Position numbers and translations under genes: made by a program. Positions 1-9,295 of a stretch of DNA of 64,000 nt are shown piece after piece. Source of the stretch: Porcincola sp945869225 (GTDB lineage: Bacteria > Bacillota > Clostridia > Lachnospirales > Lachnospiraceae); the NCBI RefSeq assembly GCF_052118625.1, contig NZ_JBQKGW010000015.1, forward strand, positions 10,084 to 74,083, given 5' to 3'. The notes beneath the pieces are model-generated. The model saw only the letters and a program-made list of their open reading frames with translations. It did no database searches and was not told the origin of the DNA. Within the stretch, counting starts at the first letter, position 1; each line of letters opens with the position of its first letter.

Positions 1-2
1 TC

Positions 3-929
3 TATTTTTCTCTGATTGACTGGCGGCATCCGGATTTCCCACATTACAAGGACCGCCAGCACCCGATGAGGAACCATCCGGAGTGCGGCAACGAAGGACG
101 TGATTTTGACCGCTACCTGAAGTATATGCATGCGCAGGTGCGGGAGCTGATGGAGAATTACGGGAAGATCGATCTTCTCTGGCTCGATTTCTCCTATGAT
201 GATCTGAGAGGGGAGGCATGGAAGGCCACCGAGCTTGTGTCGATGATCCGGAGCCTTCAGCCGGATATCATCCTGAACAACAGACTGGAGGTCAGCGGAG
301 AGGGCTTCGGCTCCCTTGCGGAAGGCCATCCGACTCCTTACCATGGGGATTTTATCACGCCGGAGCAGATGATTCCGCCTGCAGGGCTGAAGGATCCTGC
401 GGGAAACAGCCTTGTCTGGGAAGCCTGTGTGACCATGAACGGCCACTGGGGCTACTGCGCGCAGGATCATTTCTTCAAGCCATCCTCCATGCTGATCAGA
501 AAGCTGGTGGAGTGTGTTTCGAAAGGCGGAAACATGATCCTGAACGTCGGGCCGGATGCAAAAGGCAATTTTCCAAAGGAGTCCGTCCGGATTCTTCATG
601 AGATCGGGAACTTCATGCGGGATAATGGAGACAGTATCTACGGCTCCGGGGCCTGCGCGGCAAGGCCGGAGGGGATGTACCGGCTGACACAGAAGGGCAG
701 CAGGATTTATGTCCATATCTTTGAGAATACGATTGGACCGTTCCCGATTCCTGGAATACCCAAGAACAAAGTGAAGGGTGTCCGGCTTCTCCGGGACGGG
801 TCGGAGGTGAAGATTTCCACCTCCTGGGTGCACAGCGACTATCCGGACATCCTGTTTGCGGATCTTGGGCCGGATCCGGTGCTTCCGGATCAGACCGATA
901 CGGTTCTGGAGCTGGAACTGGAGGCATGA
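3..929 (+). CDS. alpha-L-fucosidase, GH29 (5'-truncated by window edge)
   Basis: C-terminal part of a family 29 glycoside hydrolase that removes terminal alpha-L-fucose from glycans. The reading frame is open from base 3 (YFSLIDWRHPDFP), so the true start lies outside the window. The segment has the family pattern LLWLDF, whose Asp fits the catalytic nucleophile, then the barrel end NMILNVGPDAKGNFP and a beta-sandwich tail. No signal peptide can be judged because the N-terminus is missing. It ends 16 bases before a DeoR-type regulator, which fits a small carbohydrate-use operon. The family call is firm; linkage specificity cannot be read from sequence. Confidence 0.9.
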   Translation, partial: YFSLIDWRHPDFPHYKDRQHPMRNHPECGNEGRDFDRYLKYMHAQVRELMENYGKIDLLWLDFSYDDLRGEAWKATELVSMIRSLQPDIILNNRLEVSGEGFGSLAEGHPTPYHGDFITPEQMIPPAGLKDPAGNSLVWEACVTMNGHWGYCAQDHFFKPSSMLIRKLVECVSKGGNMILNVGPDAKGNFPKESVRILHEIGNFMRDNGDSIYGSGACAARPEGMYRLTQKGSRIYVHIFENTIGPFPIPGIPKNKVKGVRLLRDGSEVKISTSWVHSDYPDILFADLGPDPVLPDQTDTVLELELEA

Positions 930-945
930 CAGAAAGAGGGAAAAG

Positions 946-1713
946 ATGTTTACGGAGGAGCGGCAGCAGAAGATTCTTGAGAGCCTGCGCGAGAGCGGGA
1001 AGGTTCGGGTTCGCGACCTGAGTGAGCGCTTCGGCGTGACGGATGACTGTATCCGGAAGGACCTGAAGACGCTGGAGAATGCCGGAAGTCTGAAGCGCAT
1101 CTACGGCGGAGCGCTGCTCTCCAGAGACTATACGCTGAACCGCGAGGTCGTCCAGCGGAGATCGGTCCATACGGAGGAGAAGAAGATCATCGCGGCAAAG
1201 GCTGCCGCGCTGATCCGCCCCGGGGAGACGCTTTTCCTGGATGTCTCGACGACAAATGTCCTGATTGCGCAGAATCTGGTGGCGTCGGGAATCAAGGTTC
1301 GTGTCGTGACAAACATGATTGATATCCTGGAGGAGCTGGTGAAATCCCCTTCCATCACGCCGATTGCGACGGGAGGAAGGATGCATACGAGCGTCAACGG
1401 CTTTATCGGGATCGAGGCTGCGGCGGCAATCCGAAGCTACAGCTTTGACCAGGGATTTTTCGGCTGCTGCGGGATCGATGCGACAGACTCCGACTATTCG
1501 CTGACAACACTCGGCGCCGAGGACGGGCTGACTAAGCGCGCTGCCCTGAAGGCCTCCCGGCATAAGTATGTTCTGATGGAACACCAGAAATTTGATTCAA
1601 ACGAATGCTACAAGTATGCAAAGCTGGATGATATTGACGCGATCATCACCGATGAGGACCCCAATCCTGAGATCCGTGAGCTGATCGAATCGGTCGGCGT
1701 CGATATTATTTGA
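946..1713 (+). CDS. DeoR/GlpR-family transcriptional regulator
   Basis: A 255-residue sugar-catabolism repressor of the DeoR type. Residues about 1-57 form the winged helix (RDLSERFGVTDDCIRKDLK). The rest is the sugar-phosphate-sensing domain with the DVSTTN and TGGRMH motifs typical of the phosphosugar-binding fold. The ATG at 946 is chosen because AGAAAGAGGG sits just upstream and the homology begins there (MFTEERQQKIL). It follows the fucosidase closely and probably controls this operon in response to a phosphorylated sugar; that target is inference. Confidence 0.9.
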   Translation: MFTEERQQKILESLRESGKVRVRDLSERFGVTDDCIRKDLKTLENAGSLKRIYGGALLSRDYTLNREVVQRRSVHTEEKKIIAAKAAALIRPGETLFLDVSTTNVLIAQNLVASGIKVRVVTNMIDILEELVKSPSITPIATGGRMHTSVNGFIGIEAAAAIRSYSFDQGFFGCCGIDATDSDYSLTTLGAEDGLTKRAALKASRHKYVLMEHQKFDSNECYKYAKLDDIDAIITDEDPNPEIRELIESVGVDII

Positions 1714-1723
1714 AGGAGCCGGT

Positions 1724-2467
1724 ATGAAAAGGACGAAACTGGAAGTCTGTGTGGATAGTGTAGAATCTGCCCTGGCTGCATCTCGCGGCGGGGCGGACAG
1801 GCTGGAGCTCTGCGGATGCCTGCCGATGGGCGGCACAACGCCGGAGCTCTCTCTTTACAGAGCCGTCAGGCATTATACGGATCTTCCGGTACGCGTTCTG
1901 ATCCGGCCGCGCGCCGGGGATTTCTGCTACAGCCTATGCGAGTTCGGGATCATGTGTGATGCAGTTGCCCTGTTCCGGGAGGAAGGGGCGGATGCGGTTG
2001 TGACCGGCTGTCTGACGCCGGAGGGAAATGTCGATCTGGAGCGGATGAAGCGGCTCCGGGAAGCGGCCGGGACGATGGATATGACCTTTCACCGGGCGTT
2101 TGACATGGTGAAGGATGCCGGTCAGGCGCTCCGGGACATTGTGTCACTCGGCGGGATCTCGACGATCCTGACATCCGGTCAGGCGCCGGACGTGGAGAAG
2201 GGCATCGGTAATCTGAAGACCATCATAGCCGGTGCGGACGGACGGCTTGACATCATGCCGGGCGGCGGTGTCAATTCCGGAAATCTGAGGCATCTGGAAG
2301 AGGAGCTGCATGCGCCGGTCTACCATATGTCCGGGAAGATGGCGGTATCCAGCCGTATGATCTACCGGAATCCTGCGGTGAGCATGGGAGAGGACAGCAG
2401 CTCCGAATATAGAATCTGGAGGACGGACGAAGAGGAGGTCCGGAGGGCACGGGCGATTCTCGGATAA
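1724..2467 (+). CDS. cutC: CutC family protein
   Basis: A 247-residue TIM-barrel protein of the CutC family, historically linked to copper homeostasis although the biochemical role is unsettled. The N-terminus has the family signature CVDSVESA followed by GGADRLELC. VRVLIRPRAGDFCYS and TFHRAFD follow later, with a C-terminal GGGVNSGN loop. Length is normal. It starts 10 bases after the DeoR gene with GAAGGAG in front, so it is co-transcribed. In Firmicutes cutC often lies beside glycosidase genes, so a role in sugar metabolism here is possible. Confidence 0.9.
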   Translation: MKRTKLEVCVDSVESALAASRGGADRLELCGCLPMGGTTPELSLYRAVRHYTDLPVRVLIRPRAGDFCYSLCEFGIMCDAVALFREEGADAVVTGCLTPEGNVDLERMKRLREAAGTMDMTFHRAFDMVKDAGQALRDIVSLGGISTILTSGQAPDVEKGIGNLKTIIAGADGRLDIMPGGGVNSGNLRHLEEELHAPVYHMSGKMAVSSRMIYRNPAVSMGEDSSSEYRIWRTDEEEVRRARAILG

Positions 2468-2486
2468 CGGAAAGAGGACAGACACC

Positions 2487-5252
2487 ATGTTGTTTACGAA
2501 AGAAATGGATCTTCAGGTCCATGATCATTTTCTTGAGAGAAGAAGCAGGCTGAAATCGTGCATGTCGCATGCGGGAATGCATGCGGGCGGCCAGGCTGAC
2601 AGCCACACTGCAGGAGAGGGTGAAAAACCTGAACGGGTGCCGGGCGGGATCCGCCTGGCGGAGGCAGGGGACGAGGCGGAAGGAGCCCTGACCGGGTTTC
2701 CGTCAGACAGATATCTGGAAAGTCTGGATACAGATGTTCGTACGGCGCTGGAATTTCTGTATGCCTGGATGCCGGTCTCTGACGTGATGATGTACCCGGC
2801 TGAGACGTACCTGGATTTTGCGCGCCGCGGCGTCTGGCTTAGAAAGAACAGAAGTCAGGTCACGGCACTCCCGGCCGATTTCTTCGGGGAGTATGTCCTG
2901 TTTCACCGTGTCAACAATGAGGAGATCCGGCCGTGCCGGGAACTGTTTGGAGAGCAGCTGGACCGCCGTCTGTATGAAGAACATGGAGAAAGGAAAAAGC
3001 CGCAGACAGAGGAGGAGCGCGCGCTGGAGATCAACCGCTGGGCAGCGGAAAACGGAACGTACCACAGCGATGATATCCGGACGATCTCTGCGGAAGCCTT
3101 CTACAGAAGAGGATACGGACGCTGCGGGGAGGAGTCCGTCTTTGTGGTGAATGCCATGCGTGCGGCAGGCGTGCCGGCGCGGCAGGTCTATGCGCCATGG
3201 TGGGCGCACACGGACGACAATCACGCCTGGGTAGAGGTCTGGGCCGCAGGCCGCTGGCAGTTTCTCGGAGCCTGCGAGCCGCAGTCTGTCCTGAACCAGG
3301 GCTGGTTCAACAGAGCCTCCTCCAGAACCATGCTGATCAGGAGCAGAGCCTATACAAAGGGTGCGTTTCTGGCAGATGAGGACATCATCGGGACGGACGG
3401 CTGCGTGACGGAATGCAATCAGACAGCCAGGTACAGAGAAGTCAGAAAGATCCAGGTGCAGCTTCCAAGGCGATTCGCTGCGTCAGGGCAGGCAGGCAGA
3501 AGGCCGGACGCTCCGGAGCAGCCTGTGTCGGCTCAGTCCTTGATGGAGAAAAGGAACGGGCAGACGGAAAAGACTGTCGTGGTTGAGCTGCAGGTCTATA
3601 ACGAAGGTTCCTGGAAGACCCTGGCCCGGGAAAAAACAGACGAAGAGGGACATCTGAGCTTTTCCACCGGTGACGGAATGCTCCGGATCCATCCGCTCAG
3701 CAGTGCGCTTCAGGATGCATGCCTGCAGGCCGGAAGCGGCGATGCAGAGGTCATGCTGGCGGCAGCAGGCGATGAGGATGACACGGAACCCGGTGAGTCC
3801 GGTCAGAACATGAGGGAGCCAGATGGGGGCTGGCAGCAGATCGAGTACGCGGCACCGTCCGAGAAGCCTGTCCTTTATCCGCAGGCAGATGCCGGGCAGA
3901 GGAAAGCGGACAGTGCTTTTCTGGAGAGGGCAGCGGAAATTCGGAATGAGCGGACGAAGGACTGGGAGGCAGAGGGAACCGCTTTCCTCAGAAACGCTTC
4001 CGGGACACCGGAGCAGGCGCTTGTGAAGAAGACAGTGCTCTCTTCGCTCAGTGAAAAGGATCTGACCGACTGCAGGGAGGAGATTGTACGCCATCACCTG
4101 ACAGCAGTTTTGAAGAGTGGTGCAAGAGAAAGATTGTCGGATCCGGAAGTGGTCGGTCTGCGCATCGGGAATGAAGTCCTGAGCAGCTGGTTTGAGGAGG
4201 TTTCGGCATATCTCGGTGAGGAGCGGATCGCGTACTTTGCAGCACATCCGGAAGAGATCTGGACTTTCGTGAACGGTCATGTTCATGAGCTGCCGCAGGA
4301 GGACTTCGGAGAGCTGATCATGACGCCCGGAGCAGCGCTGAGAAGTGGTGTCTGCAATCAGAACGCCAGAGAGGTACTGGCGGCGGCAGTCGCCCGTGTC
4401 TGCGGGATTCCTGCAAGAATCCGGGAAGATGATGGAACAGCAGAATACCGGGTATCGAACAGCCGGGCAGAAAAAGGAGCGCCGTCGGTCCAGGCGAAAT
4501 ATCTTCCGTTCGACAGTTCCCGGAGGGAGACATCCTGCCTGACCCTGCACACAGACGATGAGGCAGATGTCAAATATGAGACCACCTGGGGACTGACCCG
4601 GCTCTCCGATGAAGGGCAGCCGGATCAATTCCTTGCCCTGAAGGACAACTGGAACAAGGGACACATGGACATCCCGCTTGTGCCGGGCAGGTACTGCCTG
4701 GTTACCGCTCAGCGGCTTCCGAACGGCAATGCCCACGTATTGGAATACCATATCCGGGCGGAGGCAGACAAGAAGGCGGATATCCGTCTGAAGATGCAGC
4801 AGATCCGGCCGGAGGAGATGCTTGTCTCTGTCGATATGCCGCCGCTTCATCTGAGAGCCGACAACGGGGAGGTTGTCCGGAAGCAGAACGGGCAGAAAAG
4901 GCTGTACATCTGGCTGGCCCCGGGGCAGGAGCCGACAGAGCACATCCTGAACGAAATGCTGGACAATGCGGAGTCGTACGAGCGGATTGCGCCTGCGGTT
5001 TCGCTGATCACCGATACACCGGCGCAGAAGGAGCAGCGGCTGGTACGAAAAGTGACAGGCCGCTTTCCATCGATCCAGTGCTGCTATGCAGAGGATCCGT
5101 CAGAAAGAGAGATGCTGATGCGCAGCTTTTATCTGGATCCGGGGCAGCTTCCCTTCATCTTTGTGACAGACAGAAGCGGGCACGGCATCTTTTCAGCCGG
5201 CGGTTATCAGGTCGGGACAGGACGCCTTCTCATCCGAATCATGAATCTGTGA
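2487..5252 (+). CDS. large transglutaminase-fold protein
   Basis: A 921-residue protein with no evident signal peptide. Residues about 195-300 form a transglutaminase-like papain fold: the Cys is in GRCGEES (residue 213) and the His in DNHAWVEVW (residue 246), followed by an aromatic-rich stretch ending GACEP that supplies an acidic residue. Residues about 610-650 (SGVCNQNARE, CGIPARIRED) look like a second, degenerate transglutaminase core with no matching His. The last 100 residues resemble a thioredoxin-like fold (KRLYIWLAPG, LPFIFVTDRSG) without a CxxC pair. It sits between cutC and an M28 peptidase, 12 bases from the latter, suggesting a peptide- or protein-processing role. Substrate unknown. 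Confidence 0.75.
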   Translation: MLFTKEMDLQVHDHFLERRSRLKSCMSHAGMHAGGQADSHTAGEGEKPERVPGGIRLAEAGDEAEGALTGFPSDRYLESLDTDVRTALEFLYAWMPVSDVMMYPAETYLDFARRGVWLRKNRSQVTALPADFFGEYVLFHRVNNEEIRPCRELFGEQLDRRLYEEHGERKKPQTEEERALEINRWAAENGTYHSDDIRTISAEAFYRRGYGRCGEESVFVVNAMRAAGVPARQVYAPWWAHTDDNHAWVEVWAAGRWQFLGACEPQSVLNQGWFNRASSRTMLIRSRAYTKGAFLADEDIIGTDGCVTECNQTARYREVRKIQVQLPRRFAASGQAGRRPDAPEQPVSAQSLMEKRNGQTEKTVVVELQVYNEGSWKTLAREKTDEEGHLSFSTGDGMLRIHPLSSALQDACLQAGSGDAEVMLAAAGDEDDTEPGESGQNMREPDGGWQQIEYAAPSEKPVLYPQADAGQRKADSAFLERAAEIRNERTKDWEAEGTAFLRNASGTPEQALVKKTVLSSLSEKDLTDCREEIVRHHLTAVLKSGARERLSDPEVVGLRIGNEVLSSWFEEVSAYLGEERIAYFAAHPEEIWTFVNGHVHELPQEDFGELIMTPGAALRSGVCNQNAREVLAAAVARVCGIPARIREDDGTAEYRVSNSRAEKGAPSVQAKYLPFDSSRRETSCLTLHTDDEADVKYETTWGLTRLSDEGQPDQFLALKDNWNKGHMDIPLVPGRYCLVTAQRLPNGNAHVLEYHIRAEADKKADIRLKMQQIRPEEMLVSVDMPPLHLRADNGEVVRKQNGQKRLYIWLAPGQEPTEHILNEMLDNAESYERIAPAVSLITDTPAQKEQRLVRKVTGRFPSIQCCYAEDPSEREMLMRSFYLDPGQLPFIFVTDRSGHGIFSAGGYQVGTGRLLIRIMNL

Positions 5253-5264
5253 AGGAGGGCTGCT

Positions 5265-6671
5265 TTGGACAGAAGGAAGGACCGGGAATCGGGTTTGACG
5301 ACTGGGCAGATACTTTTACAGTGGATGAAAGCACTTGATCGGCCAAGACCGGCCGGAAGCAGTGCGGAGAGGGAGGCGGCGAGGTATATCGCAAAGACCA
5401 TCCGCACGGCAGGCGGAGAGCCCGAGACAGAGCCATTCCCGATCTGGCTCTGTGAACAGACTGCCGTTCTGACAGTATTCGGCAGCGATTCAAAGGCCAG
5501 CGTTCTGCATATCCCTGTGCGGGCATATGACAGACCGGTCCGGCAGTGCGGTCATCCGGACATGCCGATGATCATGTCTATGGGTCAGGCGGCAGCACGG
5601 GAGCAGACGGACGACCTGGGATGGAGTGGGGAATCTGAGCGGCTTGAAGCAGCCGGGCCGCTTCTGTATGCGGAGGATGGCGGTCCCCGTGCGCTGTCGA
5701 TGGCAAAGGGCTGCATCGTCATGCTGAATCAAACTGTCAGCTCTGACTTGTACAGAAAACTATCTGAGGCAGGCGCTGTGGCGTACCTCACCATCACAGG
5801 GACGCCCATTGACGCCGGGCAGGACAGGCTTCCGGCAAGACGGCGGATCAGCCGAAGCGAGGAGAGAACAGTCCCAGGCGCGACGATTCACTGCCAGGAT
5901 GCATCGATGCTGATCGAAAAGATGGCAGCAGATGCGCCTCAGAAACAGTCTTCACTGCCCGGAAGCAGTAAAAAGACCCGGGCAAGACTGACGGTCAACG
6001 GCAGCATCGTTCAGAAAAGCTCGCAGAATGTCTGTGCTTCTGTCAGCGGAAAGACAGACAGGGAGGGCTACGTACTCCTGACCGCTCATTATGATTCTGT
6101 ACCGGAGGGACCGGGAGCGTATGACAACCTGGCAGCGTGCAGCGTTCTGACGGAGCTGTACAGACGCTTCCGTCTGTGCCCTGCAGACAGAGAAGTACGA
6201 TTCGCCTGGCTTGGATCTGAAGAACAGGGGATGTTAGGAAGCTATGCCTATGTGCAGCGCCACGAATCGGAGCTTTTGGCGTGTCTGGCAGACATCAACA
6301 TCGATCTGGCCGGGCAGGCCATCGGATCAGATGTCATCGGCGTGACAGGAAGCGATTCATTTGTATCAGAGATCCGGACATTTCTTGAAGAATATGGAAG
6401 TGATGCGGAGGTCAGGCAGAGCGTCTGGTCTGGTGACGCCAACACGTTTGCCTGGAAGGGCGTCCCGGCGCTGACATACGACAGAGACGGCTTTGGCATG
6501 CATACCTGTCATGATGAGCAGCGATTTTTGTCCGCATGGGAACTCGGGAGAGAAGCGGACCTGATCGAGGCGATGGTGCGGAATCTTGCGGAGAGGGAGA
6601 TCACTGCTTCTGAGCGTGAACTGCCAGAGGAGATGGAACAAGAGCTGAAGAAGTTGTTTTTGAAATACTGA
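5265..6671 (+). CDS. M28-family metallopeptidase
   Basis: A 468-residue zinc peptidase of the M28 aminopeptidase group. The co-catalytic metal ligands can be followed: His and Asp in LTAHYDSV (about residue 275), Asp in GAYDNLA, Glu-Glu in LGSEEQG, Asp in NIDLAG, and the final His in GMHTCHDE. A less conserved domain with a protease-associated character occupies residues 60-270. Translation starts at TTG 5265, the only start near GAAGGAGGG at the right spacing. No export signal is seen, so it is probably cytoplasmic. It is the last gene of the run and ends at a bidirectional terminator. Confidence 0.85.
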   Translation: MDRRKDRESGLTTGQILLQWMKALDRPRPAGSSAEREAARYIAKTIRTAGGEPETEPFPIWLCEQTAVLTVFGSDSKASVLHIPVRAYDRPVRQCGHPDMPMIMSMGQAAAREQTDDLGWSGESERLEAAGPLLYAEDGGPRALSMAKGCIVMLNQTVSSDLYRKLSEAGAVAYLTITGTPIDAGQDRLPARRRISRSEERTVPGATIHCQDASMLIEKMAADAPQKQSSLPGSSKKTRARLTVNGSIVQKSSQNVCASVSGKTDREGYVLLTAHYDSVPEGPGAYDNLAACSVLTELYRRFRLCPADREVRFAWLGSEEQGMLGSYAYVQRHESELLACLADINIDLAGQAIGSDVIGVTGSDSFVSEIRTFLEEYGSDAEVRQSVWSGDANTFAWKGVPALTYDRDGFGMHTCHDEQRFLSAWELGREADLIEAMVRNLAEREITASERELPEEMEQELKKLFLKY

Positions 6672-6717
6672 GAACGGGCAGATACGACTGAATCCAACAA
6701 TCAACGCACTCAACCAA

Positions 6718-6756
6718 AAGGGTCATGCATCCCTGATAAATGGATGCATGGCCCTT
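6718..6756. terminator. bidirectional Rho-independent terminator
   Basis: A 15-bp inverted repeat (arms 6718-6732 and 6742-6756, one G-U pair) with a 9-base loop lies between two convergent genes. T-rich tails flank it in both directions (CGTTT on plus; TTTTGG on minus), so it can end transcription from both the M28 peptidase and the hydrolase. Confidence 0.85.
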
Positions 6757-6773
6757 CGTTTGGAATAGGAAAG

Positions 6774-7532
6774 TTACTCAGAGAAGAATTCGACAATCGT
6801 GTGAATGGCGGTGTCCATCAGCTTTGGATTGCGGAAGGGGTGGTCTGCACCCTCGACCGGAACCAGCTCGATCACGTTGTCCTCGCAGAACTTCTCGGAA
6901 TCGCTGATTGGAACCATCTCATCGGCCGTTCCATGGATGACGATCATGCTGTCCGCCCATTCAAAGTATTCATATTTGCGGACATCGCTCGCTGCCAGTT
7001 CGTCAAAGAGGGATTTGTCCACCTTGAACTTCCGGTCCAGGCCGATCATCACTTCCTTGCCCTTCTCCAGCTTTTCGAGATCGGTGTCTTTCACATTCTT
7101 CAGCATCAGGTCGTACATCCGTATGCCGGGTGCGCGGAGTGCAGTTTTCGCAAATGGATTCCCGATTTCTGCGATGTATTTCAGGGTCAGGTAGCCGCCG
7201 AAGCTGACAGAATAATTGAAGAGTGTTTTGGCCTGCAGCGTATTTTTTGCATAGTCGGTGACAAGCGTCAGGTACAGCATGCAGTCCTTCAGTTCCAGCT
7301 TTTTCCTTGCGTCCTGTCCATGACAGGGCCAGTCAAACGCGATCACGGCGTCCGCCTTATGCTTTGACAGATACTTTTCCGCAAAACGGGTTATATTTGC
7401 AACGTCTTTATTGCTGCCGTATCCGTGCGTGCAGATCACGACACGGTCATGTGTCCGGCTGTCCTCCTCCGTCAGGATACGGCAGCGGATGGAAGCACCA
7501 TTTTCGTTGATATCAAAGTGTTTTTCTTTCAT
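6774..7532 (-). CDS. alpha/beta hydrolase
   Basis: A 252-residue serine hydrolase of the alpha/beta fold. The oxyanion loop is THGYGSNKD, the nucleophile is Ser110 in SVSFGG, the acid is Asp204 in HGTADEMVP, and the base is His231 in GADHPF. This matches the small esterase/lipase branch that acts on acyl or aryl esters. There is no signal peptide. It is transcribed alone toward the shared terminator; substrate unknown. Confidence 0.85.
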   Translation of the reverse strand: MKEKHFDINENGASIRCRILTEEDSRTHDRVVICTHGYGSNKDVANITRFAEKYLSKHKADAVIAFDWPCHGQDARKKLELKDCMLYLTLVTDYAKNTLQAKTLFNYSVSFGGYLTLKYIAEIGNPFAKTALRAPGIRMYDLMLKNVKDTDLEKLEKGKEVMIGLDRKFKVDKSLFDELAASDVRKYEYFEWADSMIVIHGTADEMVPISDSEKFCEDNVIELVPVEGADHPFRNPKLMDTAIHTIVEFFSE

Positions 7533-7771
7533 GAATGCCTGGTCTTTCCTCTAAGATGTATATTTCCGAAAGTGTCCGAGAAGCATTGTAACACAGATTC
7601 TGAAGGACATAGAATTTCTTTCGCAAAGCGTTCAAGATTCCTGTTTTGCACCGGGGAAGACCAGTTGAAGTTCTTTGGCATCTGAAATATGATCTGTTCA
7701 GAACATATGGACATGCCAGATGAAAGGGCATGTCCCGGGACAGAGACATCCGGCAAACTGGGAGGAAGCGT

Positions 7772-9295
7772 ATGCTGACGTATCATCTGGACGCGGGGGC
7801 GGGACCGCTTTATAAGCAGCTTTACGATTGTATGAAACAGGATATCGAGGATGGGAAGCTATCCTCCGGGGAAAAGGTGCCATCAAAACGGACGCTGGCA
7901 CGAAACCTCGGGATCAGTACGATCACGGTGGAGACTGCCTACAGTCAGCTGATCGGGGAGGGTTATCTGTATACGCTTCCGAAGAAGGGATATTACGTCT
8001 CGGACCTTGCCGGCATGCACAGGTTTCGAAGCGGGATGAAGGCTGGCCAGTCTGCAGAAACGGCTGCCGGCCGAACGGGGGCCGGGTGGACAAGCCGTGC
8101 AGATGCAAAGGGCGCCGGCATGCTTGCATGTGAAAACAAAGCAGAAGAGGATGAGCCGGCAGGACCTCCGGATGCTGCGTTTGGGGCTGGAAGGGTCCGG
8201 TTTGATTTTTCCTCCAACCGGACAGCAGCGGCGGATTTTCCGTTTTCCATCTGGGCAAAATGCATGCGGGAGACGATTTCCATGCGTGAACAGGAGCTGA
8301 TGGAAGTGTCTCCGAGCGGCGGCGTGGAGGCGCTTCGCCTTGCCGTCGCGGATCACCTGGCATCCTTCCGGGGCATGTCGGTCGATCCGGCCCAGATCAT
8401 CATCGGAGCGGGAACGGAGTATCTGTACACGCTCCTGATCCGTCTGCTGGGTCAGGACAAGGTGTACTGTATTGAAAATCCGGGATACCGGAAGCTTCTG
8501 GCAATTTACAAAAGCAGCGGCGCTGTGTGCCGGTTTGCGGATGTCGACAGCCAGGGCATGATTGTCAGGCAGCTGAGGGAAAGCGGAGCCGACATTGCGC
8601 ACATCAGTCCGACGCACCATTTCCCGACAGGGGTCACGATGCCGGTCAGCAGACGCTACGAAATGCTCGCCTGGGCAGGGGAGTTGGAAGAACGGTATAT
8701 CATCGAGGATGACTATGACAGCGAATTCAGAATCAAAGGGCATCCGATGCCGTCGCTTCAGAGCATCGACGCCGCCGGAAAAGTGATTTACATGAACACC
8801 TTCTCAAAGTCTCTGACCTCAACCATCCGAATCAGCTACATGGTACTGCCGCCCCGGCTGGTCAGAACGTTCTATCAGAAGCTGGGATTTTATTCATGTA
8901 CCGTCTCAACCTTTGATCAGTATGCCCTGTCAGACTTCATCAGCCAGGGATATTTTGAAAAGCACATCAACCGGATGCGGCTGTCCTATCGCAGAAGAAG
9001 GGAGAAGGTGCTTGCGATCACGAAAGCGCTCTTCAAACCTGAGGAGGGCCGAATCATTGAAAATGATTCCGGTCTTCATCTGATTCTGGAGCTTCGAACG
9101 GACAGGCCGGAGGATGAGATTCGGAGGGAACTGTTAAAAAAAGGCATCCGGATCAGCAGCGTGGCAGACTATGACATGCGCCACGAAGGCAGATACGGAC
9201 ACCAGTTCATCATCAATTACTCGAGTATGAACATCAGCTTTCTTGAGGAAGCGTACAGAGCGCTTCGAAAGGCGTGCGGTTTCCCTGTATTATGA
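7772..9295 (+). CDS. MocR/PdxR-type regulator (GntR HTH fused to aminotransferase fold)
   Basis: A 507-residue MocR-type regulator. Residues 1-75 are a GntR winged helix (LYKQLYDCMKQDIEDGKL, TLARNLGISTITVE). Residues about 145-507 are a fold-type-I PLP aminotransferase with the PLP-lysine motif NTFSKSLTSTIRISYM. Between them lies a roughly 65-residue low-complexity linker rich in Ala, Gly and Glu, longer than usual. The ATG at 7772 is preceded by GGGAGGAAG; an upstream in-frame start lacks a good ribosome site. MocR proteins bind PLP and control neighbouring amine or vitamin genes, but no pdx gene is adjacent. Its stop overlaps the convergent symporter stop by six bases. Confidence 0.88.
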   Translation: MLTYHLDAGAGPLYKQLYDCMKQDIEDGKLSSGEKVPSKRTLARNLGISTITVETAYSQLIGEGYLYTLPKKGYYVSDLAGMHRFRSGMKAGQSAETAAGRTGAGWTSRADAKGAGMLACENKAEEDEPAGPPDAAFGAGRVRFDFSSNRTAAADFPFSIWAKCMRETISMREQELMEVSPSGGVEALRLAVADHLASFRGMSVDPAQIIIGAGTEYLYTLLIRLLGQDKVYCIENPGYRKLLAIYKSSGAVCRFADVDSQGMIVRQLRESGADIAHISPTHHFPTGVTMPVSRRYEMLAWAGELEERYIIEDDYDSEFRIKGHPMPSLQSIDAAGKVIYMNTFSKSLTSTIRISYMVLPPRLVRTFYQKLGFYSCTVSTFDQYALSDFISQGYFEKHINRMRLSYRRRREKVLAITKALFKPEEGRIIENDSGLHLILELRTDRPEDEIRRELLKKGIRISSVADYDMRHEGRYGHQFIINYSSMNISFLEEAYRALRKACGFPVL

